Below are positions 11,180 to 25,501 of a stretch of 64,000 nt of DNA, piece after piece (positions within the stretch are counted from its first letter, which is position 1; each line of letters starts with the position of its first letter). A model generated the notes under the pieces. That model had not been told where the DNA came from. It did not search any database and saw nothing but the letters and a program-made list of their open reading frames with translations. The position numbers were made by a program, and so were the translations under genes. This DNA is from Pteria penguin (taxonomy: Eukaryota > Mollusca > Bivalvia > Pterioida > Pteriidae): NCBI GenBank assembly GCA_035048485.1, contig CM068580.1, positions 37,668,085 to 37,732,084 on the forward strand. The letters run 5' to 3'.

Positions 11180-13365
11180 CAATTTTCACCGTCCTAATGC
11201 ATTACCGAAGCTGCTGTGTAATAGAAGTTTTTTGTGATGTTATTCATATATTTTCCAATCATTTTTATTCATTTATAGTCGTAGTGCGGAGTCCGTCGTC
11301 CGTCCGTCCGTCGTTAACTTTTTCACATTTTCGACTTCTTCTCTGGAACCGCATTGCAGATTTGGATCAAAATTTGTATAAATCATATACTTAAGGTCAC
11401 CTACTAGAATTGTATTCGGGACCTAGATTCCCTCGGGAGTGGATCCAGGGCGGGGTCAAAAGTGCCTAGAACGGTACCCCTCTTCAAAAATCTTCTCCTC
11501 CAGAACCAGTACATAAATGGGGAAACTAATTTCATTTCAACAATCAATAGAGATGGGTTATCAAAAATTGTGTTCGGGGTTAAGATGCGTCAAATAGAAA
11601 TTTATGCTTTTTGACCTGTTTCTAGACTTAGTAATTTCAATGCAGAAAACTGTCATGTTTTTCAGTTAATTGATATTGATGGTTTCTTAATGACTATTTT
11701 GATCATAATTATGGTAAGGAATATTATTGTGAAAGAATTTTGTCAATATCTCAATTTTTGGATTTTCAATGAATTTTTTTTAAGACTTAAAAAAAAGGGG
11801 GGGGGGGGGGGAGGGGTTGGCCATTTTTCACATTTTCAATTTTTCTGTTGGAAGGATTTTAATAATCTTGGTAGAAATAAATCACTTATGATCCCCTTCA
11901 AATTCTGTTGTTTTCACCCAGACCTCTTTACAGGTGGCACCACCATAGTCAAAAGCAGGTCACAAACCCTCCTTTGACAATATTCTTCTTCATACTGGCT
12001 GTATACAGAGACAAACAGAATGCATAGAAATGATCTAGAGGGATGAGTGAAGACATACTGTCATTTTGGTTCCCTTCCAAAATCAAATTTTAGAATTTTT
12101 TTTCAACATTTGTTTGGACTTGGTGATTTCAATGCAGAAAAATGTCATATTTCCTAGTTAATTGATAATGATGATTTATTATGGACTATTGTGATCTTAA
12201 TTATGATAAGGAATGTTACTTTGAAAGAAATTTGTCAATATCTCAATTTTTGGAATTTTTATGAATTTTTCAAGACTTCCAAATGAGGTTGTATATGGAC
12301 AATTCTTCACATTTTTAACTTCTGCTGTTATACCACATGAAAGATTTTAATTACAAACGGTCTAACTGAAGTACTATAGGTCCTCTATCAATTTTGTACA
12401 TTTCATCCAAATTGATCAACAGGTAATGCAACCATGTTTAAAAACTAGGTCTCACAATGGTACAAATACCACTTCATGGTAATTAAAATTTGGAGAGTAG
12501 CGGTTCAAATCCAGCTGTGGTCAAAATTCTTTTTTTCATTTCTTTACATATCTTTATAAGTTTTTAGATGTTTCTCAACACTCAACATATGAAATTATGC
12601 CATTTTAAGTTGGATCTGGACAATATTTGAAACAATTATTGTTCATGACCCAGACTTAAAATCAGTCAGCAAAAGGCCCCACCTAAAGAAAATGAATAAC
12701 TTGTTGCCCTGAATCACATCTTGCAGAGACAAAGCAAATGCTTAATATCAATATCACCTGAATGGAATTGCAAACAAGAAACCGTCAAGGACGGTATGAC
12801 CGGATTGCAAATGCTAAACGCAAAATGTTGACGCCGGCCGGCCGGACGGACAGACAGACGGACGGACGGATTTTGCCAATTTATAGACCGGAATTGCTTT
12901 GCATTAACATTAACAATACATGTATGCAAGTGGTCATCCTAAAGGCAAAAAATAGTGTGTGTTCACTGAAGCGTTAAGTCAAGGTCACTAAATTTTTGTA
13001 TTGTTTGGATAGAACATTCAAGTATCTACAAACCTACCAACTTTGACATAAGTACCCTTTAGGGTATGAAAGAAACCAAGCTAAACGCAAATGCTAAACG
13101 CAAAATGTTGACGCCGTGCGGACGGACGGACAGACGGACGGACGGACGGACAGACGGATTTCGCCAATTCATAGACCAGAATTGCTTTGCAATCCGGTTT
13201 AAAAGTGTTGTTTATCATTCTGGTCTGTAATAAAATTTGACATATTTTCAACATTTGTGTTGACTTAGTCACAGTAATGCAAAAATAAATGAATTCTTCC
13301 TTCCTGCATGAGTGACCATCTAGGTACTCAGGTGAGCGATATAGGCTCACTTGGGCCTCTTGTTA
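11180..13365 (+). mobile_element. ~2.2-kb interspersed element with GTCCGTCC/GGACGGAC repeats
   Basis: A GTCCGTCCGTCCGTCG run occurs at 11,293-11,313. A ~490-bp region repeats: TTCAATGCAGAAAA.TGTCAT at ~11,637 and ~12,129, each followed by TAGTTAATTGAT-like and TTGTCAATATCTCAATTTTTGG segments. GCTAAACGCAAAATGTTGACGCC plus a GGACGGACGGAC run plus AATTGCTTTGCA occurs at 12,812-12,902 and 13,092-13,192. The right end, CAGGTGAGCGATATAGG...GGGCCTCTTG (13,329-13,363), matches 30,513-30,530. No intact protein. It may be composite. Confidence 0.55.
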
Positions 13366-13379
13366 TTCTGATTGTACCT

Positions 13380-15950
13380 GTGGTGGATTTTGTCATACCT
13401 GGTTTCTAATAAATCTTTCTCAGTTTCATTGCACAATCCGCCATCATCTTTTGCTTTTTCTCACATACATTAGTTATAGTGAACAGTTCAGAAGAATCTA
13501 TACACGGTTTTAGAAAAAAAGGTTGCGACCTGCTATGAATAGTTTTCGGTCAGGAAGGCGGAGAGATTAGGGTTAAAGTCCTAAATCTATGTAAAATGAC
13601 CCGGAGTAGTCGAGTAGATGAGCAATTCTCGGATTCATACCAATCCGTCACGTAGACAATTACATATTATACTCTCTTTCTCTCTCTTAGACTCTCTCTC
13701 CCTCTTTTTTTGTCTCTATGACTTTGGGGGAGGGGGGCAATGTCCCATCCACCCCTCTAAACCCACCACTGATGCCACCCGAGTTCTATGGCATGTACCA
13801 GCCTCAGTAATTAGCTGCGAGATAATGTCGTAAACTGCCCTTTGATTAAATTGGCGGTAGCAGATCCTACCAAACAATAAATATAAAAACATATATACAA
13901 GTATTACTGTTAATGCATCATAAACCTTTGCAAAAAATGGGTCTACTTGGGTTCATGGTAGGTAGGTCATACTGGCCCGGCCTAGGTGGTGTGCTCGTTA
14001 CTATTAACTAAAATCCGTTGGTATCAACGTGCTCCGGTATGTTTCACTCCTGAACAGTGACCACCACGTGATTTGAAATAATTATTTTCATATTTATTTT
14101 CAACATCAAAATGATATAATACATACATGTATAATTAATGTGAAGGTTTGACGCACTACTGTGAGTTCGTCCATGGATGGTATGTGGCCACTCTTTTTAG
14201 TCGAAAGACTGATACAAAGACAATATTGTGAATATATCATTTATTATAAAATATAATTAATAATTAATCTGAGCACAACATTCACATATGAGGTTCAACA
14301 ATGAGAGGGACCAATGCTGGATTGTCAAATGTCATCAATCTGACAAATAAACTTGATAACTAATTGTCTTACTTATTAAAGAAATGAATAGCGATATGTC
14401 GAAACATCCTCTGTCTTATTAAATCGTATCATTATCTTTTGTCTTGAGCCTATAGCCTAGGTGAGGTATATGAAAAGTAAATAAAATATGCGCCCACCAA
14501 TTAATCATGAGCTTCTAGATTGATAACAGAATGGATCAACAACAGCTGAATGGGGCGATGATGCATGATACCCATCACATCTTTTTATATTCAATCACGT
14601 CAGAGATGTCGTATGTTACATGAATAAAAAGGGAGATAATTATCCATGGGTAGCGTTTTTGTTGCTTATCGTATTGATAGCTCAGTTGGTAAATAACTCT
14701 TGTCTCCTCTCTGTAAAGGTAACAGACACTGATATTGGTTTAAACAACATACATGTATACATGGGATTGCCTAATATTACCTCGGTTTTCGTTGAGCAAG
14801 TTTCAATGCACACCACAAACAAAAATGTTTAAATAAATTGCCAAATATAAAATTTCGTATACTCAAATTGTAACAGCCATAACCAGTTTCATCATAACAA
14901 ATGCATCGACTCAAATTAAAAAGGATGTTTTATTTGAAAACAGACTGTCATTCATAAATATTCAATTACAGTCATTGAATTTCAATTCCTATAGTCAATT
15001 TAGTTTGTTGAAATATGTAGCAAAACATGCGGATTCTCCATGTATAAAAAGTCTAAAGTTCTCTCCCCTCATGTCCCTGTACTTTGTAAACTCATTTCCT
15101 TTATATGATATCTATGTGCCAGTCTAGGTACAGTTACCCCTTAACTCGACTGGGAATCGAACACGACATATTAGAATTAAAGCAGCATTGAATTTATAAT
15201 TCTATTACTGTCAGCGGATAAAGGGATTATAAGGACCCGTTATTTCTAAAAAAGAAACTAAATCTAAACGTTATGGGATCAACTTGTGTGGAAAAACTTA
15301 CGAAGGAGTCATCCCTCGCTCCAGGACCGAGTTGTTTAAAGAGTATAACTTTATTCCTAGTATAAACCCTATCTCATAGTAAATTTCCTAGTCCTGGGAT
15401 TGTTATCCCTGGGACAAAAAAGTGTTGCATAAAGGTAAAAATTGGAATAACTTTTACTCTATGTACAGGTGTTGAAATAAATATTGTTACTAGAATTCAA
15501 ATGATAAGTAAATTTAATTTAGGAATTAAGCACTATTTCCCCTTTATGCAACTGCAACTTTTATTCCTGGAATAGCTTTTCATGGAATAATAGCTATCCC
15601 CCGAAAATTAAGATATTCAATTCCATGGAGTGAAAAGTGTCCCCGCAATAAAAATAATTCTTGGGACAAAACTTCGGAGCAACTGGTTTAATTTCTGAAA
15701 TTTTATTTTATTCCAGAAATACTGGTTTATCTCTTGAATAATACTTATCCCATCTTTGAACAAGTAGCCCCAGCAGAAAAAGAACAAGATACAAGGTTTC
15801 ATCAAATGAATGAATATCTTTATGAAAATTTAAAAAAAAAAAAGTGAAACGTGTAATCATTGTGACAGACATCGCAGTTTGACTTTACTGAATTTAAACG
15901 GACATCGAATTATTATTTAGAGAAATTTTAAGGCGGTTAGTTTGTTTCTA
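13380..15950. other. no gene recognised; AT-rich intergenic DNA
   Basis: Only short, unsupported open frames occur. A GATAGCTCAGTTGGTAAAT motif at ~14,677-14,695 resembles a tRNA A-box but lacks a clear B-box partner, so it may be a SINE scrap. A 12-bp inverted pair GTTGCATAAAGG/CCTTTATGCAAC (15,424 and 15,541) was seen without enough context to call an element. Confidence 0.4.
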
Positions 15951-15960
15951 AAACTGTTCG

Positions 15961-16100
15961 GTCATGTACTATTAATTATCAGATGTATGGATAATATTAT
16001 ACTTGGACATTGATGTCGCTCTCATTTCGTGTCATGTACTATTAATTATCAGATGTATGGATAATATTATACTTGGACATTGATGTCGCTCTCATTTCAT
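15961..16100. repeat. near-perfect 70-bp tandem duplication
   Basis: 15,961-16,030 and 16,031-16,100 are directly adjacent copies of one 70-bp sequence, starting GTCATGTACTATTAATTATC, with one visible difference at the penultimate base (CGT versus CAT). No gene overlaps convincingly. Confidence 0.95.
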
Positions 16101-19100
16101 GTCAATTTTCCTATTGTGCAATCTCCATTGAAAGTCAATGTCCGGACACGTCTGACGAGTTACCACATGACAAACCCTAGAAGAAAACACTTCGATGATC
16201 GATCAACAAGGCTTCACTCTTACACGAAACCAGAAAATTTGAATAAAACAATTTACCAATGAAAAACAAATATTGAATTCTAGCTTGTTCATGTACAATA
16301 CTATAGAAAGCGGTAAATTGCTTCTCAAACACTTGTACTGTAGGGTTTAAACCACTACTTCAACAAAACCGGTTTGGCCAAAGTGAGACGACAAAGTTAA
16401 ACATTGAGAAATACGTTTAATTCTATAGAATATTCTGCCTGTAGTAAGGAACTCTTAGGTGACGGGTATTTGGAAAGCACTCTTCTGTTTTACAGGGACA
16501 TATCAGGTTTCTATCCGACCTTGTAAGGAGGTAATCACTGACTATTAGAGTTTCTATATTCTGAATACCTCTTCAATTTCAAGCACATATATAGTAATCT
16601 CTTATAGAACATTATTAGATAGTCATGAGCAGAGATTAAAAGGTACCATGCGACATGTCAAAACAAGTGGTTAATGAAAAGTCCTAAAATTTGACTAGCA
16701 GTCCGTGTGCAGATTCTTCTCTATCGAATAAGAATAATTTTGTTTGAAAATACAGTAACAATGACTTGATGTGAAGTTTTATACATTGTTTGATCCCATG
16801 TATACTTATATGTATATTAATTTTTTCACTTTCATACTTGAGTTATATAATTTTGTTGACGAACTGGACACAGATTGCTGCTTGGCGTAACATCCTTATA
16901 TAATGAGCTTTCGATTTGTTTAATCTTGATGAAAGAGTGTACATACCAAATCCTTGGTCCTGTCACATGTACTGAGCGGCATATCGGAAATCGCTGATCA
17001 ACACAAACCCAGAGGTGGCATCATGTGACACAGCTGATGACGTGAAACTCACTCAGCTATGCCAACATCTTGCCTAGTCTAGATTTAGATTCTTTCCGTC
17101 CATTATCCATGTTTTTGCTTGAATCCATTAATAATCCAAACTTCCACATTTTTGTTACTTGTGAACTACTCGAATAATCCAAAATGAACTAATATTTATC
17201 GACTTTCTCAAATAATTAAACGAAAGATAACAAACACAAAAAAGTTTAAAAAGGAGAGTGTTTTGTATTGTGCCATTTCTACGGTACTAAATAAAGTATA
17301 ACACGGTTAAAGTTGATCAAATGACCCATTTCTCGAGTGAGTACTCGGTATAACTCTCTTTGTAGACATTGATATAGTTCTTATTGTGTTGGATGAGATA
17401 AGAGGCATTTCTGTAGGAAAAGATATAATAAAGACTCTAAATGAAAATAGTTATTCCAATACCTTTTTTTAGATATATCCAAGACAACAAAGAACCAGAC
17501 GTTTATCCCAAGATACTTAAATGCAGAAACAGAAATATATCCGAAGACCTCTCGAAGCCAGACTGTTACCGAAAACCCAGAATTAGATCTCGAGAAACAG
17601 ACATGCGAACTTTAGTCCAGGTGTCCTATATATGATACCTCACACCAGGTATGATCCTAATATACATGACGCAATCGATTCAGAAACTTATAGTATGGTG
17701 ACAGCCAGAAATGAAATACTTATCTGCAGTCGCTGTCTCCTTTTGCGGTACAGCAACACTTCGTGCCAGCAGTGTCCAGTTCCGACTGCATATAAGCATA
17801 GGCAACAGAATCCTGCTTCTTTGAAGCCTCTGATCCTATAATTAGGATAATCCTGTTCTCTCCATCCTATCACAGTCAATGCCATCGGACGTTACTGTAA
17901 ACTATATACTAATAGGTGTTAGTTACGAATGACGAAGAAGGAGTACTAAAATTTAAGAAAATTACATCCATTTCTTGTACCTACCAAACTTTTTTGTTAA
18001 CTGGAGCACAGAACTCGACTAGTCTTTGCCAGTGCACGCTAATTATTGGGTTATACCCTCATTATAAATATAAAAGTTCTCTCAAACATTCAGTATTTAC
18101 TCAACGATGTCTAAACTTGAATACTAGATCGATCCCATTAACATGTGTTCTACTCGCACTATTATTCACGCTATTGATGGAGGCTTTTTGTACAGAAAAA
18201 AATGTCTCAAATTTCAAACTGCCTTTTATTATGATTTGTGACGTCATATGTAAAGTTCGATATATCAATAAAAGTTGTTTCGAGCCAAATGCCGGTCGAC
18301 AAACCAGTTATAAGCACTTTACATTCTATTCAGATAATGAAACCTTACACAACATCGATTTCATATATAATGTTCTAAATAGCCTTGCTAAAACAAATAG
18401 TGAAATTTTGAAGGGAAAAAAGTGAAACATGTTTTGCGGTGTATTGCAAGTATTTTATCAAAGGACTGCTTTAGAGACATACGCAATTGCCAGCAAAATG
18501 TAAAATTTAGACAAAGGTAGATACTAGTATAAAATATTATGCAAACTCCACTCATGGAAACATACTGCCGGACTATTGGTACCATAAATCGACCATGTTG
18601 GTGTAATATATAGAACTAGATGAATTTTACATGCTGGGAGTAGAATAACCGTGCCAGCATAATATCAGACATTGTATAATATGGATAACTATTGCTAGTG
18701 TAAAACAACTATGTAATTTGGGATGGTATGTCGCCATATCAATAAAATCAATCTCCTGAAATGTACATTAATATTGTTTTTTCTACGACATATATAACAA
18801 GCTTTGATTTATATAGAGTGGACAATCTGTACGTATATAGAAATACTGAATAAATACCTCCTGTTAATGTCTTCATGCCTTTCTCGTGCGAACAGCGATG
18901 ACAAAGTTAGGCCTGTTAATAGCTTCTTTTGAATGTCTGTAAATTAACCTTCTGAATTTATGTCAATATTTGCAGTTATTCGAACGGCTTGTTTCAACAC
19001 GGCGCGTATGACAGAATCCTCCATTAGCCCAACCAGTTTGTACTGGGGATTATTCATGTTTCGCTTTCACACACAGGAATTGTTGACATAAATAATTTCC

Positions 19101-21390
19101 CTTTGTACGACTTTGTGGTTCAGTGCGACTAAATCTTCGAAAAGAGGATCCAAACTCATTCATATATACACTTCTATTTCTTCATTTTGGTTTTCATAAA
19201 ATAATATTTCTCATTCTCTATTTTTATTTTGATATATATCTAACTCAAATGAAAATTTTTAATATAATTGTAAATATATTTAAAGAATATATTTTGAGAG
19301 CCGTGAAAACTTCTGTTTACTTAAAAAGAAAATTGTTCTTATAATTCAGGTTACATATACCTATTATAAACTTAGTAAATCGCGTCTCGTAAATCGATCT
19401 GACAAAGGTTTTCCACCCCTATAGTTTTTGTGTTGCGTCTGTGGTGATGAATGCCACCCTGTGTCTCTTGAAAGTCATTCAATATATTCAACGTTTTTCA
19501 TAGACACGATGATCTAGTACATAACTCTTGGTGTCACAATATTATCTCTAAGGCATCTAGTATTCAAAAGAAATTATTAAAATCACGAATACAGTTTGAA
19601 AGTTAAGCAGAAAAGGCGCAATCATAGGTAATTACGGGTATAATGGTTTAAATATCTGTTGAAATCGCAAGGTCATAGTCTTTTTTTTATTTTCTGTACA
19701 TGTCTCCATTTAACATACCGCTAAATATACCAGACAAAAACAGTACAAGAAAATCTTTTCTTACATTAACTTTGGAATGAAATGATTTTTTTAAAATGAA
19801 GTTTACACGGCGAATTCGACTTCCACTTCAGCGCTATACCTAGAAAATCGGTCCGTTTTGTTGAATACTAGTATCCCATTCTTAATGAACTATTTTTTAA
19901 TTGCAGTATTATTGCACAACTGATGATTTTCACGTTAAATATGTTTTACATTTGTCTTTGTATTTTTCAAAGCTGCAGACTGATACTGCGCTGCCATTTT
20001 GCAACATTCGAGGCAGTAAAAGACTTGTCGAAGTTCTTTTCTTGCTGCCAGTCTATACAAAGACTTCGTTTTTACTTAACTTTTTATTGATACAATTAAT
20101 TTTGTTGACAAAAATTGTAAATGTATACACATTATAGATGAATGATACTGTAAACAAAATCTACTCCGCAAAACTAAGAAGTAAATAATTATTTTGAATT
20201 TTTTCTTTCCATAATAACACTTAAATAGAATTATCTACCTTTCATTGGAATTCCTTCGCGAACGCAGAAGAAAAGTGGCGACGGTACCACCAGCAGAAAT
20301 CCTCGGCGGAGTCCCTCACAATCCGTGGCGTCTCTCACCGATCAGCTACGCTTCTACACATTACACGTCGTCAAGATCTAACGCTAACATCTTGTCTAGA
20401 GAAATGCGCGAACCTGATTGGTTGAAAATATTTGATCAATTACGAGACTTCAAATAAATATTTAGTTAGGAACATTGTCGCTCTTTAAGGTATTACATGG
20501 GACACTCTATGTGCCCATTCATGTGCAATTTAGGAACAGGTTTAGATATTCCTTTTTTAAAGTTCAATCGTGTGATTATTTTTCTTGCGATTTGACCAGC
20601 TCCATAAACGAGACACTTCGCTCGGTGCTTGAATAGTCCCATATGTCTTAAAATCCTGGATAAATATGACAAAATATACAGTAAAACTACTAAGAAATGT
20701 CCCAACTTCTTAATTATTTTTCAATTGACGGATACATTATTTTGTATTTTTTCCTTTTTTGTTTACCATTTTTATCTGTGCCTCGTTTGTAACTATTGTG
20801 CTGATGCGACATGGGCCAATCAAAACACTCGGTTAAATCTCAGCATAGTAGCACTTATCCGATCTGTACAGTGGGAGAAGTATTTCAATGACAATTCTAA
20901 AGAGACAACCAACACCATTGAATACAGACATCGTAATTCGTTTCTTTTTTGAAGAATATTTTGTTTTGTTTATGACTTTGTCTTGTCTTTGGATTTTTTT
21001 TTCTGTGTGTTTAATTGTTTTTGTTTCTGCTTTTGGAGATTTGTTATGTTTTGATTTTTGGTGGAGGCGTTGTTTAGATTAAGTTTTGATCCTTTTGTGG
21101 AGCGACATTGTAAATCTAAGCAATGTAAGTGTATTCGGGGCGGGGGTGATAAATGTCAAGAACAATACTAAACAAACGACTTACAGCTCTATTCTGGATT
21201 CGCTGGATTCTGGATTTAAGACTATCATTCAATATATATGTACAATGTATATCTAGCATTTCATTAAAAGGTACATGTAGTATATGAACATTGATTGTCG
21301 TAGCTTTGTTCACACGACTCTCTATCAGTTCCATGATGACTGTACATGTACCAGTTGTAGAAACTGACATTCTCAATACATTTAAGGGCC
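16101..21390. other. no confirmed gene; two weak exon-like stretches
   Basis: AT-rich sequence with short open frames only. One stretch (18,139-18,425) has a signal-peptide-like start below a TATA-like box. Another (20,245-20,457) is locally less AT-rich and open for 70 codons. Neither matches a family I recognise or has a complete splice structure that I can define. Confidence 0.4.
18062..18425 (+). pseudogene. possible small secreted-protein exon or remnant (unrecognised)
   Basis: A TATAAATATAAAAG motif at 18,064-18,077 is followed about 60 bp on by an open frame whose segment IPLTCVLLALLFTLLM (from ~18,136) looks like a signal-peptide core. The next ~80 residues are polar with three cysteines (MIC, DVIC, KSC) and end at TGA 18,423-18,425. 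The frame has no ATG just before the hydrophobic core; the open frame runs back to an ATG at 17,916, upstream of the TATA motif. A small gene here would therefore need an upstream coding exon joined near the AG at 18,126-18,127, or it is a dead remnant. I recognise no family. Confidence 0.2.
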
Positions 21391-21395
21391 GAGGG

Positions 21396-21429
21396 TATAT
21401 CTATCTATCTATCTATCTATCTATATCTA

Positions 21430-21516
<87 letters not shown>
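21396..21516. repeat. (ATCT)n(AT)n compound microsatellite
   Basis: About eight TATC/ATCT units are followed by about 42 AT units. Immediately after, 21,555-21,650, a loose ~40-bp repeat of TATTGTACTATGGTAGAATT type occurs in three diverged copies. Confidence 0.95.
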
Positions 21517-21521
<5 letters not shown>

Positions 21522-21659
21522 GTTAGAAAATATGTTACATGAACTTGGGTGCATATATTGTACTATGGTAGAATTTATATTTTACTATGGTCGAATTATA
21601 TTGTACTATGGTAGATGTTATATTTTATATAATACTGTGGTAGAATTTAGATAAAAAAG

Positions 21660-24600
21660 AGTGTCTGGATCCCTGGAGTCTCTCTGATTTTACTGAGGTT
21701 TACTTCCAAGACAGAATCTATTAAAGAAGAAATTTTATGTCTTCGCGCTTTGTTTTGTTTTGTTTGTTTATTTCAAGATTATTTTTAAAAATTTGCGTTT
21801 CTGTTTTGTTTTTGTGGGGTTTTTTTTTTGGTGTTGGAGGGGAGGGTGTCAACCCAATAAACTCACAATAGGTTTTAAATAAAAAAAATAAAATCCAACA
21901 GGCAAACCATCGCTACGAGCTTTCCCTGATACAATTGGATGGACTTGTATCAAACATGCTATTGTTACAATCGAACACGATAATTTTGTTACTGACTCTG
22001 TTTTCTCAGTTTTTTTCCTACAGTAGATGCGTGTCTCGGCAGTATGTTAATTAAACCTGCCTATTTACACATATTTTTTAAATGTCTTATAATAAGTAAC
22101 GTTATCAAACTGACGTTAATCGTCTGCTTGACCTCTGAGTTGACCAGTGTCCAGGAAAGGATGAGATCCGATTCAAAAATCTGTCAGTACTGAAAATCCA
22201 TTGAATCATACCACTTATATCAGGGTGTAGTATTTAATCTAGTGTAAAGTATCAAGTATGAAAATTTAAACCTCTGTTAATAATGTTTCCCGTTTATTAA
22301 TGTATAATTTCAAAGCCATTTATTATAAACCTGTTTGTGCTCAGAAAGAAATTAATTGTTGAGTAAATTTTACAGTTCAACTGAATTTGTCAGAAGCCCT
22401 CCCCCTTTTCATCAAAACCAAATGGTTGTACCACCCTTGTGTTCGGAGAGAGACTTGCATTTCTCCGATTACAATGTACAAGTACGTATACAATCTGAGT
22501 ATTGTTAGATATCAACAAGTCAAATGTCATATATTCTGCCTGGCGCAGGAGACCAGTGTACGAACTGCAGTTTTATACTCGCATATTTTGAAGGGACTGA
22601 AAATACTCTTCTTTTAAGACTTAAGTCGTGATATGACAGAAATGTGTTTGAATGTGACTTGAAACCTTGTAAAACCAGTGCAGCATACATATGATCATAC
22701 AGAGTACGCCCTCGTTATTGAAGCTGTGCGATCTCAGTACTGAAGTTGTTTACTTTTACATACCTTGAGTTCCAGTCTTTATAATGAGCGTTCCATTATT
22801 CTCTCCATTCATGTCCTATACTTTACATTGCAGCATCCAGTTGATTTCGACTGGTCCAAAAGTTGTAAGGGATCTAAACCGGAAACCCGGGAGGATTTAT
22901 TTGCCCCTGACGGCTGCAAGCTTCGGAATACACTGACGCCTCTTTCACAAATTGCCTTTACGATTAACGCATTGACTAAGGGAAACTTCCCCATTCATTA
23001 TCGGCATTCATGTAGGACACATTCACATTTCATATTTTGTTAAAGGATTTTGACATTATAAAGCTCTATGTTCATACAATGCCACGTTAAGATGATTTCA
23101 CGCACCAGAGCATTCTTATTCTGCTTTAGAAACTAAAGTCGATCTATTTCGAAATATGGGTCTCATGAGTTAAATAATAATTTCAGGTAATTATACCAAA
23201 TAACAAATAGTTCTCAAACTTTGCATTGCTACTAAAAACTGAAATGAAAACAAAATTTAGTTACGATCAAATGCATGTATAGTCTGTATTCATGGTAAAA
23301 CAAATAATCAGGGGTTTTTTTTTTTTTGTTTTGTTTGTTTGTTTTTTTTAATACGGTGGTTTTGTCTGTTACAAATATAATAAACGTATATGGTATGTAT
23401 GATATATGGTCATACCTTATTCGATGTAGTATCGGCGTCTTGGATTCATTTTGGAGCTAGAAAGACAAAGGAGAAAACGTGCAACGGAACTTTCACACAA
23501 GTCGTATGTTTAAATCGTTTCAGTTTGCTAGAGCAGGAAATATCTGTAATTAAAAGGACATATTTTTATGGTTGCCCGTCCTACCTTCTCTGGTTGCAGA
23601 TCCATTACGGGATGGGATATCCGGTGCAGACATGGTGCAGTGCGGTAACAGTCGATTCCTTCTTCGGCTGATATCAGACTACTGGCCCGACACAGTTCGG
23701 AGATGTCAGTAAAGAGAACAACCATATGATACTTACGTCACCAACATACTTACAGTAAACTTAGACAGACATGGTCATAAGATTTTTTTCGTGTATTCTG
23801 CATATAAAGTTGCTAAAGTTGAATTATTACAAGGTGATGGAATACCGAGAACACGAATTGTCGTAGAAACCATATCACTGATAGAAAAAACCCAATATTC
23901 ACAAATTCAAAGAAGTGCTCCATAACTGCTCTGTATAAAGGTGAAAACCATATATTTACACGGTGACCTGAAAACCGCTCTCATTACCACATTCGCTTTA
24001 CTTTTGCATGATGAAAAGAGATACTAGTACTAAATAAAATCTGAAACTAAGATGTATAAGATTGGGACATTATATATCATAAACTTTAAATGTAATTTTC
24101 TCCCACTCACTTCGCTCTGTGAAAGATCATCTTACAATATATGATATGTCTAGGCCTGAAAGAAACCGAAATAACCAAAATTGCAAGATAAAATCTAAAT
24201 TGTCACGATTGGTTTACACACCAGGCGCTAGGCAACATTGAAATACCTCTACCGGTTTTGGGATTTGTATGATATCAAACTTTTTTTTTCAATATTAGTG
24301 ATTCAGCTTAGAATGTATTTAAAGCATGCAAATAAGGTCTAATTTTTTGTTATAGAATATCCATTTCGAATGAATATACGCTTACTGAAGTAAAACACCA
24401 TGTATGCGAATGCCATTTGGATTTTGATAAGGTTCACTGCTTTGGACGATTATTTCAAAATTTTCTGAATATAAAATTGAATATCAAATACATCAACCAG
24501 TAAGTCTTTTTAAAACGAGATGAATGCGGCATTTATACAAATTATAATACATGTACACTTACATGCTTAAGGATGACAATAATTTGGGGATTTTTTTCGC

Positions 24601-25260
24601 AGCTCTGGAACACTGTATACATAGTAGTGTTAATGCTAAATATTGTACATTTTACTTAGTTACATATAAAGTGTACAGAATATTTACCTAACATGTATGG
24701 ATCGCACAGAATGGCAACACACAAAAGAACTCTCCCAGCATGTATACAGTGAATGGAGACTCTTTAGAAATCACATTCGTTCTGTCAATTAAAAGACCCG
24801 TTTACAAAAGAGCCTTACTGTATAATATATTGATATTGTACAGGGAGCAAACAGTGCCCATGATTACAATGAAAACAGAAGCAAACATCACACGACCCAG
24901 GGATATTGGGAGTATTGACATCTTAAGTAAGCGTTACTCGTTGTTCCAGTCTTTGTCCAAAAAAGGAAAGATATTTGATTGAAGAGAAATGTAAATAAAG
25001 ACAATAAAATTTTAGAATATCTTTTCATACTTTCCATGGTTTGCTAAACATAGAGCAGATATCAAGTCTCTATCATGCCCACATGCATTTATAGCATGAT
25101 GTTTCTACCATGACCACAAAAAGTGAACAGAACATGGCTGGAACGCGGAAAACGGCGAGAGGATTTACTGATACTAGTAAGAACGTGATATGGACGCAAA
25201 CTAACATCCCTGAACACCAAGCCATCACATTTGTTTGAGATTGTTCAAAACAAATGTCTC
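21660..25260. other. no gene recognised; AT-rich intergenic DNA
   Basis: Short frames only. A slightly less AT-rich patch at 22,830-22,995, preceded by TTTACATTGCAG, could be an exon or old repeat, but has no family signature and no matching donor that I can defend. A T-rich tract lies at 23,311-23,350. Confidence 0.4.
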
Positions 25261-25276
25261 ACCTATGGATTTGGTG

Positions 25277-25460
25277 TGTTCCCATTTCGCCTTAGCTGTA
25301 AATTCCAGGTAAAAATGTATGAAAAAGTACTAAGGCGAAATGGGAATTTTACTAAGGCGAAGTGGGAACTTGGCTATTACAATTAAATTCATAACTGACT
25401 AGTAATTGTTTAACTTAAAACAACATTTTATGTCATTCAAGGAGTTATATATATTTTTTG

Positions 25461-25501
<41 letters not shown>

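Noticed and set aside
12714..13350. Frames with repeated SVRPSVRPS or GRTDRQTDGR
   Set aside because: Translations of GGACGGAC/GTCCGTCC microsatellites within an interspersed element.
20245..20457. 70-codon frame on + in a locally GC-richer patch
   Set aside because: No recognised family, no convincing donor or partner exon. Left as part of the intergenic note.
22765..23043. 92-codon frame on + with an acceptor-like site at 22,831
   Set aside because: No recognisable domain and a similar-length frame opposite; could be repeat-derived.
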